From Melastoma dodecandrum (Eukaryota; Streptophyta; Magnoliopsida; Myrtales; Melastomataceae): 64,000 nt of DNA. A program made the translations under genes and the position numbers. The notes beneath the pieces were generated by a model. It searched no databases and was not told the DNA's origin. It was given only the letters and a program-made list of their open reading frames with translations. The stretch lies in contig JARUPY010000606.1 of the NCBI GenBank assembly GCA_029817715.1, positions 7,502,001-7,566,000 of the forward strand. Direction: 5' to 3'. Of the stretch, positions 49,540 through 63,187 are shown piece by piece; positions within the stretch are counted from its first letter, which is position 1; each line of letters begins with the position of its first letter.

Positions 49540-49814
49540 CCCAAACCATATCCCCAATTTCTTCTCCTTTCTTTTTCCTAATTTTTTATTTCCCGGCGCT
49601 TGTCACGTAGGCCAACAAATTAAGTAATTCACACGTCGGACGCCATGTAGGCTAAGGTAACGGAGGCTAATTGACACGTCGCGAAAATCTAACGTCCGTC
49701 ACAAATAAGGCCTCATATAAAAGTGTCATCGATTTAAGGCCAAATTGAAAATTTTTTAAACGATTTGCAAAATCGAAAAGTTTGCCAATTGGGCAAAAAA
49801 ATCGATATTTTGCC
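49527..49814 (-). repeat. Right terminal inverted repeat of the Mutator-type element
   Basis: Reverse complement of the left repeat with scattered substitutions and small indels. It ends in ...gatattttgcc, followed directly by the target duplication. Confidence 0.9.
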
Positions 49815-49823
49815 AAAGAAATA
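49815..49823. repeat. Right 9-bp target-site duplication of the Mutator-type element
   Basis: AAAGAAATA, identical to the left copy. Confidence 0.9.
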
Positions 49824-50075
49824 TGAATTCGGGGCTTAATTTATCTTATTAGTTTTTGGATGCTATTTGGGCCGATTAGGGCCCATTAATTATAGGCCCA
49901 GCCCAAGTATGGATGGTCGGTCAGAATCCGATTTCTACATCGTCCTCGGACAGATTCTGTCCTGTCATCAGATCAGTCTTTTGTTGTTTTTCGACTGGAT
50001 AAAAACGTTGCTGATGAAAGTAGAAGTGTAAGCAACTTTTTCCAGTAACCCGCGTGCCCGAAGGTATGGTCCGGA

Positions 50076-51806
<1,731 letters not shown>

Positions 51807-52557
51807 TCACCAAATATATGGACAGCTTGGCAGAACAGCACATTTCATGGTGTTGCTAGTCTTTTAACTTAGTCTAACTCTACACTCGTGATCTAATAAT
51901 AGTTCCTTTTCTCAGGAAATCTACAAAAAAGAAATCACATCCCGAACCCCCTTGATTGCGATGCGATGATCCCCCTCGATCTTCGCACAATCATTATCGA
52001 TCAATAAAAATTCCCCCGAACCTTTGACCTTGGAATTGGTATCAACGGTGGAGAGTAGAAAGAGGTTTCGTAAGATGGGTTTTGAATAATCGTCGGTCAC
52101 AGTACTTATAAACTCGAAATTTTAGAAAGTGAAACAATATTATATAATTTCTTTATATAAGCAGGGCTAAAGGCCCAAACAGGTGAACGACTTTTGGACT
52201 TTATTAGCAATCATCTAATAAACCAACGTTAAAAATTTACTTGAACGTATGATTGGATTGGAGCCCACCCAATCGAAATCCCATGGAAGTCGTGGGGACG
52301 GCTGCCATCTTTTTTCTGCCTAATCTTTTGAATCAAATCATGTCATTTAACATGAGATCATGTGATTCGAATATCCTTTAACTATAAAAGAAATATATCA
52401 AATGAAATTTTAATGCGGAGGAAATCGAGACGAGGTCATCCTAATGTTATAAATTATAAATAAAAAAAGGAGATATGGTTCTCATTCTTATTATATTTCC
52501 AATTCCAGATCAAGCGGTAACTATTTTTTTTTTTACTTTTTAGTAATGATGCATTTC

Positions 52558-52562
52558 ATTAT
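52558..52562. repeat. Left 5-bp target-site duplication (ATTAT) of the copia element
   Basis: ATTAT directly precedes the left LTR and is repeated right after the right LTR. Confidence 0.8.
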
Positions 52563-52733
52563 TTACAGGGACCGGAGCTCAACCTCATAACAGAGGGAAA
52601 ACGAAGAAGAGAGGTGGAAAATAGAAACTGTTTTTATTCAACTATAGAATGTAACAACTTTACAACAGACATTTTTATATATATTTTACGTTTGCTACTA
52701 CACTTCTTTTTTAATAACAGGATCATCTTCACA
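52563..52733 (-). repeat. 3' LTR of the copia element (left in the window)
   Basis: It aligns throughout with the right LTR, for example gaaactgtttttattcaact and acgtttgctactacacttct. Its outer end reads TTACA where the right LTR has TGACA, so the terminal dinucleotide is mutated. By eye the two LTRs differ at roughly one base in ten, so the insertion is old. Confidence 0.85.
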
Positions 52734-52742
52734 CTCCCTCTT
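52734..52742 (-). other. Polypurine tract of the copia element
   Basis: On the - strand it reads AAGAGGGAG and touches the 3' LTR, where second-strand synthesis starts in LTR elements. Confidence 0.7.
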
Positions 52743-52745
52743 AAC

Positions 52746-55700
52746 ATGAGCAAACAAATTCTTCATGCTCATCTTGCTTTTTAACCATTGAAACCTCGAT
52801 CCTGTCGTACCTTTAGTAAAAAAGTCTGCAAGTTGCTGTTTAGAAGGCATGAACTTCAACTCAATCAATCCATCTTGCAATTTTTCTCTCACAAAATGAC
52901 AATCCATGTATATTTTGTCATTTCATGAAAAACAGGATTTATGGATATATGGATAGCGGACTGATTATCGCAATAAAAAGCAACTGGTTTCTCTACTATA
53001 AAGCCACATTTAGACAACAAGGAATTTAACCAAATCACCTCACATGTTGTCATCCCAAATGCCCTGTATTCTGATTCAGCCGAACTCCTTGCTATGTTTG
53101 CTGCTTCTTTGCTTTCCAGCTTATTAATGAATCTCCAAGAAACATACAATATCTAGTAAGGGATTTCCTCAAGTCAGGTTATCCACCCCAGTCGCTATCA
53201 CTATATGCCTTCAATTTATTGTCCAATTTTGGGCTGAAAAAGATACCTTCCCCGAGTGAACCTTTGACCTATCTTAAAACATGGAATGCTGCTGCTAGAT
53301 GCACCCTGGTAGGCTTTGACATAAACTGTGTCAAAACTTGCACCGAAAACATCAAGTCAGGCCTTGTCAAGGTCAAATACAACAATTTCCCAACCAATTG
53401 CCTATACACAGATGGATCCTCCAGAACCTCTCCATCTTCTTTAGACAATCTATGATTTAGAGGTATCGGGACTGAGATTGGCTTCGCAGCAAACAATTTG
53501 TGCTCTTCTAACAACTCCTTAAGCATATTTCCTTTGAGACAAAACAAACCCAGAATTGGACCTTGCAATTTCCGGCCTAAGGAAAAACTTTAAAGTCCCT
53601 AAATCTTTGAGTTTAAACACCGAACCAAGATATTGCTTTAGTTTTTCAATTTCTACCATATTTGGTCCTCCAATATCAATATCATCCACATATACTAATA
53701 ATGCAACAAAATCATATCCAATCCCCTTTACAAACAAGGAATAATCTGACCTGGATTGTGTGAAGCCATACTCCAATAAAGCAGCCACAAACTTCGAATT
53801 CCACTGCCTTGATGCTTGTTTAAGACCATACAAGGATTTTTGGAGTTTACAAACCATCCCGGACTCCCCCTTAAACTGCAAATCACCAAACTTTTCTGAC
53901 AAATGCAAACCAGGAGGTAAAACCATGAACACCTCCTCATATAAATCTCCATTAAGAAAAGTATTGTTAACATCTAACTGACATAAATGCCAACATTGCA
54001 TAGCTGCCAAAGTAAGAAAAACATGCACCGTACCATGCTTCGCAACAGGACTAAAGGTTTCTGTGTAATCAATACCTTCCCATTATGTATACCCTTTGGC
54101 AACCAAACGTGTCTTATACTTATCAACCGAACCATCAGTTACGTACTTAGTCTTAAAAACCCATTTGCAGCCAATAGGAATACCAACAGGCAATGGTACC
54201 AAAGACCAAGTGTTATTCTCAGCTAAGGCATCTAGTTCAGCAACAATAGCCTTCTGTCAATGCGGATGTTTTATAGCCTCAAAATAATTGGTAGGATCAG
54301 ATTGAAGCATAATTTGAACAGCAAAGGACTTATAAGATAAGGAAAGTTTAGAATATGACAAGAAATTCTGAATAGGATAGGTAGGAGAAACAGAAAATGA
54401 AGAGGAAGAAGAAGAACCCGCAAAACGCAGAGCAAGTGAATGATGATAATCTTGCAAGTAACTTGGAACCTGTCTCACCCTAGAACTTCTCCTAATCTCT
54501 ATTGATGGACTCTTTGTATGAACAAGTTCAGAAGCTTCAAAATTATCAGAAAGCTGAGTTTCAGGATTAACAAATTTATCATGCTGTAAAGGTCAAGAAA
54601 CAAAACTATCATGAGCAACAACAGTCTGATCAGGCAATGGAATAAACGAAACACGGGATTGAGATTGCACGAAATGTTTAAAAGGAAAAACATCTTCATA
54701 AAAAATAACATCTCTAGACACAAAAGTTTGATTGGTAACTAGATCATACAACTTATATCCTTTAGTACCAAAATGATAACCAATGAAGACATATTTCCTA
54801 GCCCTTGCATCAAACTTCTTTCGACCATTTTTCAAAGTGGATGCAAAACAAAGATTACCAAAAACTTTCAAATGTTGATAATCAGGTAATCGTCCAAATA
54901 ACAACTCAAAAGGATACTTATTGTGTAAAAATTCAACAGGAAGTCGATTTATGAGATGAACTGCTGTTAAGACTGCACAACCCCAGAATGTAAGTGGCAA
55001 ATTTGCTTGAAAAATCAACGCCCAAGATACATTTAAAATATGTTGATGTTTTCTTTCAATAATGCCATTTTGTTGTGGGGATTCAACACAACTTGTTTGA
55101 TGTAAAATGCCTTTGTCGTTGTAAAACTGGGAAAGAAAGAATTCGTTTCCATTATCTGAACGGATGACCTTTACAAATGCAGAAAATTGATTCTCAATCA
55201 TGTTGCAAAATTGAGGAATTATTATGGAAACTTTAGATTTCGATTTCAAAAGATAGACCCATGTAATCCTACTAAAATCATCAACAATAGTAAGGAAATA
55301 TCTATAACCTTCTATAGAAATTTCAGAATAAGGCCCCCAAATATCACAATGAATCAACTCAAAAGGTTTTTCAAATCTTTGTTGATGAACAGGAAAAGGA
55401 AGACGTTTCTGTTTTGCATAATGACAAATTGTGCATGTATCATTCTTTGGAATAGGATTCAAACGATTACAATTTTGAATGAATCTAAGTTTGGCAGCAG
55501 ACGGATGACCTAGTCTGTAATGCCAAATATCAAAATCAGAATAAGCATGTGCAACACAAACTTTGGACATAGAACTTTTCTGGGTAAAAGACTCTACTCT
55601 ATGAGACGGTCCTTGTTCTCTTGCAGTATATAGAGTCCCGCTCTTTGTTTAGCAAGTCCAATCATCTTACATGATGAAAGGGCCTGAATGAAACACAAAT

Positions 55701-57148
55701 CTTTGAGAAAAACAACACAATAATCCCCATTTTTCATAAGTTGGCTTACATAAATAAGATTTATAGTGAAAGTAGGAATAAAGAACACATTTTTCAAAAC
55801 AAGATCATCTTGGATAATACTTCACCAACATGAGAAACTGAAGCCTTTGTTCCATCTGGAAGGAAAACAAACAAATTTTATACAGGACAATGTCTCTGAA
55901 AAGAAAGGAGACTACTAGCAATGTGATTAGTGGCTCCAGTGTCCATAACCCATTGACTAGCAAGAAAATCAATAAAGCCATCATGATTAGAACAAACAAT
56001 GTTACCTACTGTATTAGAAAATGACTTTGATGGTTCAAAAGAAGGATCAGAAGTGGAAGAAATAGCAGGCAAAGAAAATGCAACAGGCTGAGGCTGTTTA
56101 TCTTGCACATTTAGCATAGCCATTGGTCTTTGAACTTGTGCCTTTACTTCATCGAGACCTGAATCCTCATGAACCACATTCCTTTCTCCCACATTCCTTT
56201 CTCCGGTCACTGTTGCAGCTTGATAGTTTGACCTCTGAGGAAATGGGCCAGAAAATTTGCCCTTTCTATTATTGTTGGCATTTGGAAAACCAATCATCCT
56301 AAAGCATTTCTCTCTAACGTGTCCCTTCTTCCCACAAGAGTCACACACCAAATATGTCCTTCATTGTCTCTGCTTCAAATCAACAAATGAAGAAAACGGT
56401 ACAGCTGGTGCAGCCAAAGCCATAGACTCGATTTTATCATGCCCAGTTCTATCCAAGCTGCCACCAAATTTATAAGATTCTTCTTGTATTACAATATTGT
56501 ATGCTTCATCCAAAGTTGGAAATAGTTTCATCCCCAAGACTCTGCTTTTCAATGAATCATACTGCTCATTTAATCTATGTAGAAATCTATAGACTTAGTC
56601 CTCCATCTGATCATCTACAAACCTCCTGAAACATTGATCATTGCATTTTCCACATGTACAAAAAGGAAATGGTCATAAATTCTTCAACTCTTCCCATATT
56701 GCATTCAGTTCCGTATAATATGCATCTACACTTCTACTACCTTGAACAATTGTCAACAATGAATACTGCAGTCTACTAATATTTGATTTATCCGGCTGAG
56801 CATACCTCCTTTTCAGCACATCCCAAATCTCAGCTGCCGAATTAAGAAGAAAACATTAGAAGCAATCGATTCCGTAACTGATCGGAGCAACCAGGAAATC
56901 ACAAGCGTATTACACCGCTTCCAGGCAAGATACAACTCATCATATTCATACGGCATCGGTATACTGCCATCAATAAACCCTAGTTTGTTTCGAAAGATCA
57001 TAGCCATTTCGAATGAACGGCTCCACGTAAAATAATTGAGCCCATTCAAAGCTGGATTAACCACCACCGAACCTAAGTTGTCCGATTGTTGCAGAAAAAA
57101 TGGCGATGCCGGATCTTCCAATGCAGAAAAAATTCTACTCCCATTCAC
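52746..57148 (-). pseudogene. Copia gag-pol polyprotein remnant
   Basis: Fragments in changing frames on the - strand follow copia order. Gag lies at about 57,148-56,813 and 56,552-56,361. A CCHC zinc knuckle (CDSCGKKGHVREKC) lies at about 56,345-56,304. Protease has DTGATNH at about 55,945. The pre-integrase motif HYRLGHPSAAKL leads into an integrase core within 55,570-54,593, where the Asp, Asp and Glu positions (HCDIWGP, RSDNGNEF, GIIERKH) are still visible. Reverse transcriptase (YVDDI near 53,690) is in 54,028-53,269, and RNase H with SSAESEYRA is in 53,149-52,889. At least eight frame breaks or stops separate these pieces, so no functional polyprotein is made. Confidence 0.93.
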
Positions 57149-57263
57149 TACTTGTTAATTTTGAGCCATACCTTCTGAAACTGTGTAAGATGACACAGAC
57201 CGATTTAATGGCTGATTTTCGGGTTGATTTCCTCCGACGACGATAGCTCCGACATAAGTACGC

Positions 57264-57275
57264 CGCTCCGATACC
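57264..57275 (-). other. Primer binding site of the copia element
   Basis: On the - strand it reads TGGTATCGGAGC directly inside the 5' LTR. This is one change from TGGTATCAGAGC, the initiator-Met tRNA site used by most plant copia elements. Confidence 0.85.
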
Positions 57276-57449
57276 ATGACAAAGTCGGAGCTCAACCTTA
57301 GAAGAGAGAGAAAACGAAGAAGAAGAGAGAAAGAAAATAGAAACTGTTTTTATTCAACTACAGAATGTAACAACTTTACAATAGACAGCTTTATATATAT
57401 TTTACGTTTGCTACTACACTTCTTCTTTAATAACAGGATCCTCTTCGCA
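57276..57449 (-). repeat. 5' LTR of the copia element (right in the window)
   Basis: On the + strand it begins TGACA and ends TTCGCA, giving the canonical TG...CA ends. It is the better preserved LTR. Confidence 0.88.
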
Positions 57450-57454
57450 ATTAT
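57450..57454. repeat. Right 5-bp target-site duplication (ATTAT)
   Basis: Exact match to the 5 bp before the left LTR. Confidence 0.8.
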
Positions 57455-59313
57455 ACTACTAGTGAAATAAGTTAAAAATATATATGATTAGGTGGGCTCT
57501 GCACTCGATTTATATATAGGATGGATTTGTGTGTGTGGGCTGGGGGGCCGGGCTTTTCGAATTGGGCTTTATTTAGGCCCGCTATGAAAAATCCCAAGTA
57601 ATGAGGTGAGTTGGGAGGGGGGGGGGCGGAGGGTAAAGGGGACATGCACCCTTTTACTCTTTAACTTAGCTTTATCATAATTCGTCGAAAGAATACATCG
57701 AACACGAATTTATGAAATCATTATTGTTCATTTTTCACGGACGAGGTGTTAAAATACCAAGTTTAAGATATTATTTAAATATTATTATATTTTTTTCAAC
57801 TAATTTTAACTAAAAGTCGAACATCCTCCACTCACTCTGCTGCGGAGGGGAGGGGACGTCACTCTCTCCAATTCCTCTTTTTATTTTTGTTCTTCTCTCT
57901 TCCCAGTTGGGTGGAATCCAGAATCAATATTTAATGGTGTCTCCCACCTCAGAAAGAGAAAAGTTCCATTATTTTTTAAAAAAATTCAATCTTTTTGCTA
58001 TTTTATAGGTTTAGGATATTCAACAGGGAATCCGCACCCCAACCCACCTCCTCTATTGTTTGGTATTATTATTATGATGTTTTTGTTTGTTTATCTGTTG
58101 GTTGGGTTGGTTGGTCGGTTGGCTTTCCAGTCATGCTATTTGTTCTGGGTGTGGTGGCCTTGGAAGTCAACAGGCTTCCCGTTTCCTCTACTTCCTGAGG
58201 GTTCTCGTGATTTAGGGTTTTCTTCCCGTCAGCTTTGTTTTGGTCTACCATCTCCTTCCTGGGGTTTCCTCAAAATATCCTCTTTCGGACCACCCACGAC
58301 CGAGGTTGTCCTCCCGAGGGTCTCTGTTCTTTTCTGAATTGATTGGTCTGTAGAGTTGAGGGCTGATGGTTGAGTTGACCATCGAGTATTGACCGGATAC
58401 CGGTTTCTGGTCCAGTCCCATGTAAGAGGAGTTTGTTCAGCTTGTTTTTTAGCGCCTGTTTCCGACCCGTGTTTCCTCGGCCATTCCGTAGGGGATTTCG
58501 GCTGTATTTTGCGTGTAACTCAGGGAGTCTTGCCTTAAAATCACCACAGACCTCTGGAAAACTACATACCTTATGAAGACTCTATTAGGAATGTATGGAT
58601 ACTGGCCTAGGGTATGATTTCCAGGTTGAATCAGGAAACTGTGACTGATTATTCCTTGTATTGTGATGAGAACTCGTCATATGTGAGAATATCAGACACG
58701 TGGGCTTTTCTGGTTGCTTTTTGGTGTCCTGAGTATCTTTACCAATATTTATTTGAAGTTGCAAATAGACTTTCAAGTCGACATTATTGAGTGGCATTTT
58801 TATCCTAATTAGTTTTGGTACTTAAACGCTTGTCATTTTCTTTTACATTGCTTTTTTTGAGCCCTTTGAAAATGAAACTCATGCAGTGACCTCTGGGAAG
58901 TAGGATCGCAATTGATTGATGTATTTGGATAATATGTTTTCTATCCACCTATGAGGTGAAAAAAGCATGTCTTTCCTCCTGCAGCCGTTTTTACTTAGGC
59001 AGAATACTTGTTCCTCCTTCATGATTGGTACTATTCACTTAAGCTGTGATATTGACATAGCTTGATAATTGATTTCTATTCACTTATGGCATTATGAGGA
59101 GTCATCGCACAATCCCTGCTAATCAATGACCTTCATCTGCAGATCCTAGTTTATATGAAATAAAATCAAGCGGTTAGGTCCCCTAATATTTGAAGTGTAG
59201 AACGTGGAACAAGCCAGGTATAATTTGTGTAAACTGTAACATATGAAGGTTCTTACCCGACTGTGGATGTCTTTATGTTCTAAAATCTGAACTGGTTAAT
59301 GGTGGGTTCTCAG
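57455..59313. promoter_or_regulatory. Promoter, leader and probable 5'-UTR intron of the TGA gene
   Basis: A GGGCC/GGGCT cluster lies at 57,536-57,582 and a run of G near 57,616. C/T-rich leader-like sequence follows from about 57,830 to 58,200. From about 58,450 the DNA is T-rich and intron-like up to the acceptor at 59,313. I looked for the upstream coding exons found in longer TGA proteins and did not find them. Confidence 0.4.
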
Positions 59314-59393
59314 ACGGTACCACCTCAAAGGAAGCGAAGACTAATCCCATTTCTGTGCCTGGCGGGCACTCTGAGAACTGGGAAGAGTTGCAC

Positions 59394-61305
59394 ATGGCTG
59401 ATGCCAGTCCAATGACAGATACCTCAACAGATGACACTGATGATAGGAATCACGGGGTCTGGTTCCTTCCCTTGAGTTCTGTTGGGGTTCATGTTTCTCT
59501 CTAGGGAGAGCAAAATTGGTTTTTTCCTAGCTAAAAATGTCAATCTTGTGGAATTAAAAATTGTTCCCCTTTGGTTTCTTACTTTTTTTGCTCTGTAATG
59601 TTTCTTTCTTTTTCTGCAGCTTGAGGGGGCTCAGTTAGTGGTTCGTGGAGCTTCAGATTCTAGTGATAGATCAAAAGAAAAGACCTCAGATCATAAGGTA
59701 CAGTTTTTCTTTTTGAACATTTAGGTTAAATGTTGATGTGCCCTAGGGTACAACTTATCCTATTAATAAGATTACTTTTGTAGACTTTGCGGCGACTAGC
59801 ACAAAATCGCGAAGCTGCCAGGAAAAGTAGGCTAAGGAAAAAGGTAAGTCTGAAAAATGGTCGAATGCCATGTGTTGTGGGCCATGTAACTTTACTTGGT
59901 TCTAACATGATGATGATGCTAATTTGACTCTGATTTTGGTTGGCAGGCCTACGTTCAACAGCTAGAGAGTAGTCGTTTGAAATTGACACAACTAGAGCAA
60001 GAACTGCAAAGAGCTCGCCAGCAGGTTTGTCGTTGCTTTTGCTTGACATTTTGGTCATATTTCTTTCCCATGCTTATAGGTCTGACCTTGATCTCTGGAA
60101 TCAATACAGGGTGTTTTCATTTCCAGCTCTGGGGATCAGTCACTTCAGAATGGTGGAAACGGTACTTTATTTTGTCCCTGTCGAGCAAAAGTAACTGAGC
60201 ACACGGCTATGGAAATTTTCCCTCAGAAAAGACATCTCAAATACATTGTGTAGTCACTTGTAAACTATAAGATAACATTCTTATGATCTAAATGCTGTGA
60301 AATTTCATTTATGTTTCTGTTTTTCAATTAGCAGTATTTTTCTTCGTAGATTGTTGCTCAATTTGGTGTTGTTTTAGGTTTAAAATTAACTTGTTTTGTC
60401 AGACAGTAATCTTTTGGTCCTGTGATGGGTCCAGATGCAGTAGCTTTTGATGCAGAATATGCGAGGTGGCTTGAAGAACACAGCAGACAAATAAACGAGC
60501 TAAGAAGTGCTGTGAACTCCCATGTTGGTGACATGGAACTTCGAATTATCGTTGACAATGCCATGAAACAGTTTGACGAGATCTACAGACTGAAAGGAAA
60601 TGCAGCTAAAGCTGATGTGTTCCACATTTTGTCAGGAATGTGGAAGACTCCCGCAGAGCGGTGTTTTATATGGATTGGGGGGTTCCGTTCCTCTGAGCTC
60701 CTTAAGGTACGAGGATAAACAATTGAATATCTTTCAAAAAACACTGTTGGAGCCTACTTTTGTGGTAAAACTTTGCTAGCTTCATGCTGATCGAACTTTC
60801 GGTATTCTCGCAGCTTTTAGTGGGACAGTTAGAACCTCTGACTGATCAGCAACTAGTTTCCATATACAACCTCCAGCAATCATCTCAGCAGGCCGAAGAC
60901 GCTCTTTCCCAGGGCTTGGGGGCACTGCAGCAATCTCTGGCCGAGACATTGGCTAATGGCACCCCTGGATCTTCAGAATCTTCTGGCAATGTCGCCAATT
61001 ACATGGGTCAAATGGCCATGGCAATGGGGAAGCTTGGAACGCTCGAGGGATTCCTTAAACAGGTGGGTTTTTCTTTTTCATTTTTGTTTTCACTAATGAA
61101 AAAATGTTATGGTTATGTTTTTATGCAATTTAATTACCACGAATCTTGTCCGTAACAGGCCGACAGTTTGCGGCAGCAGACGATGCAGCAAATGCACCGT
61201 ATCTTGACAACCCGACAGTCTGCCCGTGCCCTTCTCGCGATAGATGACTATTTCTTAAAACTTCGCGCTCTGAGTTCCCTGTGGATAGCCCGGCCACGGG
61301 AATAA
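59394..61305 (+). CDS. TGA2: TGA2-clade bZIP transcription factor (HBP-1b type), 8 exons, 332 aa
   Basis: The factor should bind TGACG (as-1) elements and work with NPR1-type co-regulators in salicylate and detoxification responses. Exons: 59394-59456 (the coding part of an exon that starts at 59314), 59620-59697, 59784-59843, 59947-60024, 60110-60161, 60435-60706, 60814-61062 and 61159-61305 (999 bp). The basic region is TLRRLAQNREAARKSRLRKK and the zipper AYVQQLESSRLKLTQLEQEL. The DOG1-type C-terminal domain has FDAEYARWLEEHSRQINELR, ILSGMWKTPAERCFIWIGGF and NVANYMGQMAMAMGKLGTLE, ending SSLWIARPRE. The start MADASPMTDTSTDD matches the clade. The exon stays open upstream of this ATG with a GGHSENWEE motif seen in longer relatives, so an N-terminal extension is possible. 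Intact. Confidence 0.93.
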
Positions 61306-61740
61306 GAAACCATGGTATAGTCCGTGGCTGCTGAAACATGCAGGTGATATAAACTTTCTAGGCACCTCTTCGGCAGCCCTGAGACGAGAAGAGGTCCGTG
61401 ACAGTAAAGCTGCTGTTGTAACATAGAAATAGGTGTTGATGTAATCTTACGTAATTCTTCAGTTAAGTGGCTGTCAAATTAGGCTGTATATGTTATTTGC
61501 TGTTCTTATATTGAAAATTCTGCAGCTTTAGGAATTGTATCATTGCTTTGCTCAAATTTGCTGTTAAGACAATCAAGTAGCCACAATTACGACCGGTTTG
61601 GTGACAAATAAAAAGCCACGTACAACAAAAACATCTTGAAAAGCTGAATTTCATTCTGTCTGAGATCACTGCAACTTCTGCAATCTAGTTGAGTAACCAA
61701 AGCATATTAAGGAGCTCATGTAAACACAAAGATAAGCCAG

Positions 61741-62668
61741 TTACAAAGCCAATTGATTGACCGATCGCCTAAAACCAGTATCGCTAAAAGGATCGACCAG
61801 AGCCTGCTTTTCCTTCATGGTGTAGCTTTTTACTATTCTGTCTCCCTTCAACCTCTCTCTCTCTCTCTCATTCCATAAGCCCAGTCGATCCCCTTGATAT
61901 AAGCGAAAATTAGTAAGGACGGGTCTTACCTGTATACCCCAACTGCCGCAACCGAAACAAAGTCTTCTCAGCGTTATGTACATCTCCACTTGGCATATTG
62001 TCCCATGAGAGCCTTGTATGAACTGAGTTGATCCTCCCCCGTTTCTGTGCGGATCTCCTGGACCAAACCCAAGGTGAAATTTTCAACCTACTATCGTCCA
62101 TTTCTTTCGCTGTATCTGTCCCTTTCGACAGCATCTGACTGCTATAATACAAGCTTAAAATTGCCCCGCGATCCTTCGATGTAAGTTTAGCCGATTCAGG
62201 ACAGAGATTTGAAAACAGCCTCTGTGGCAGCTAATTTCTTTAACTTTCCGCAGGCTTCCATTGCAACAATGCTCTCAGAAGCACTCGAATTTGCTTCACA
62301 TACCTTCCAGAGCGGCTCGACTTCTTCAGCCTCTCCCATGGCAGCATAAACAGGGAGTAAAGATGGGACAGTCCATGGTTTTTGTTCCAAATCACCTCCT
62401 TCAGAACTGAACTTGCTTTGTCCTTCATCCCAGCGGCAGCATAACACTCGGCCAATAACACATTGCATGCTCTTGTCCGGTTCAAGAGCCTTTGGCTTTC
62501 ATGGACTCTACAATTTTCTCCATCCCAGGAATGTCATTTGACGCCCCCATTGGAATCTATTAAAAGTTTTGTACTTGGCATTTCTCTTTCTCCATCAGCA
62601 ACCAGATGTCATCAATTCTCTTTTCTTAGAGCCGCCGATGAAAGGCAACTGGTTGCAAGCGAATGATG
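61741..62668 (-). pseudogene. Decayed C-terminal part of a P-class PPR gene
   Basis: Pieces in shifting frames on the - strand follow the order of the end of the Arabidopsis At1g80270/At1g15480 family of organellar PPR proteins. They are LLMEKEKCQV, DIPGMEKIVESMKAKG, ECYAAAGMKDKASSVLKEV, VEPLWKVCEANSSASESIVA, MEACGKLKKLAATEAVF, MLSKGTDTAKEMD, SGDVHNAEKTLFRLRQLGY and DPFSDTGF. A TGA interrupts after the SMKAKGS segment, and several frameshifts and missing stretches follow. No N-terminal repeats are in the window. The fragment is not expected to make protein. Confidence 0.85.
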
Positions 62669-63187
62669 AAAATGGAAATTGCATCTTCGATTGGTAGAAA
62701 AGTTTCCCCCTGCACCTTCTTCATAAAATGCAACATTATTAATAACAAAATTCCAACAAAGAAATTGTTTTTCTGCATATTTAATCACGTAGAGATACGT
62801 TCCAAGGTAGGTTTTGAGACAAAAAAAATATTAAGACAATAAATTTTAAAACTAGTCAAATAACGTACTTAAATTGATATTATAAACACTGAGTTCAATT
62901 TCTTAATAAAATTTTCAAGAAACCAATCTTAACGTGTATTTAAGGTAAGCTGATGAGTGTTTATTGTTTTGTTAAATAAACTCGTAAGAGGCCCAAAAAC
63001 AAAAGACAAGAAGAGAAAGGGAGAAAAATCAGAACACCGGCGGAGAAAAGAAGAAAGTGGACCCCGATCCCATCGGGGAGGGTTTCCGTTCCATCAATTC
63101 CTCGGACTTTGTTCGGTCCTGTCCACCCCATCTCCGGATCGCTTCGTGTGTTCGTTCCCTCATCAGTAACCTGACCCGGAGACAACG
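62669..63187. promoter_or_regulatory. Spacer and leader of the UBAC2-like gene
   Basis: An AT-rich part (62,700-62,990) is followed by GC-richer sequence from about 63,050 to the ATG, which looks like a transcribed 5' leader. No gene is seen. Confidence 0.4.

Larger units (their letters stand above)
48879..49814. mobile_element. Pack-MULE-like Mutator element, 936 bp, long inverted repeats, captured HLS1 end
   Basis: The two ends are inverted copies, starting GGCAAAATATCGATTTTT on each inward-reading strand. The repeats run about 291 bp (left) and 288 bp (right) with few mismatches. Exact 9-bp target duplications flank the element. Between the repeats are only 357 bp of GC-rich sequence, and these encode the C-terminal part of a HOOKLESS1-type protein. 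No transposase is present, so it is non-autonomous. This combination is what defines a Pack-MULE. It lies between the F-box gene (147 bp from its ATG) and the response-regulator gene (261 bp from its stop). Confidence 0.92.
52563..57449 (-). mobile_element. Ty1/copia LTR retrotransposon, about 4.9 kb, decayed
   Basis: Two short LTRs (171 and 174 bp), a 5-bp ATTAT target duplication, a tRNA-Met-type primer site and a polypurine tract define the element. Internal order on the - strand is gag, protease, integrase, reverse transcriptase, RNase H, which is the copia order. The coding region is broken by many frameshifts and stops. It separates the response-regulator and TGA genes. Confidence 0.95.
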
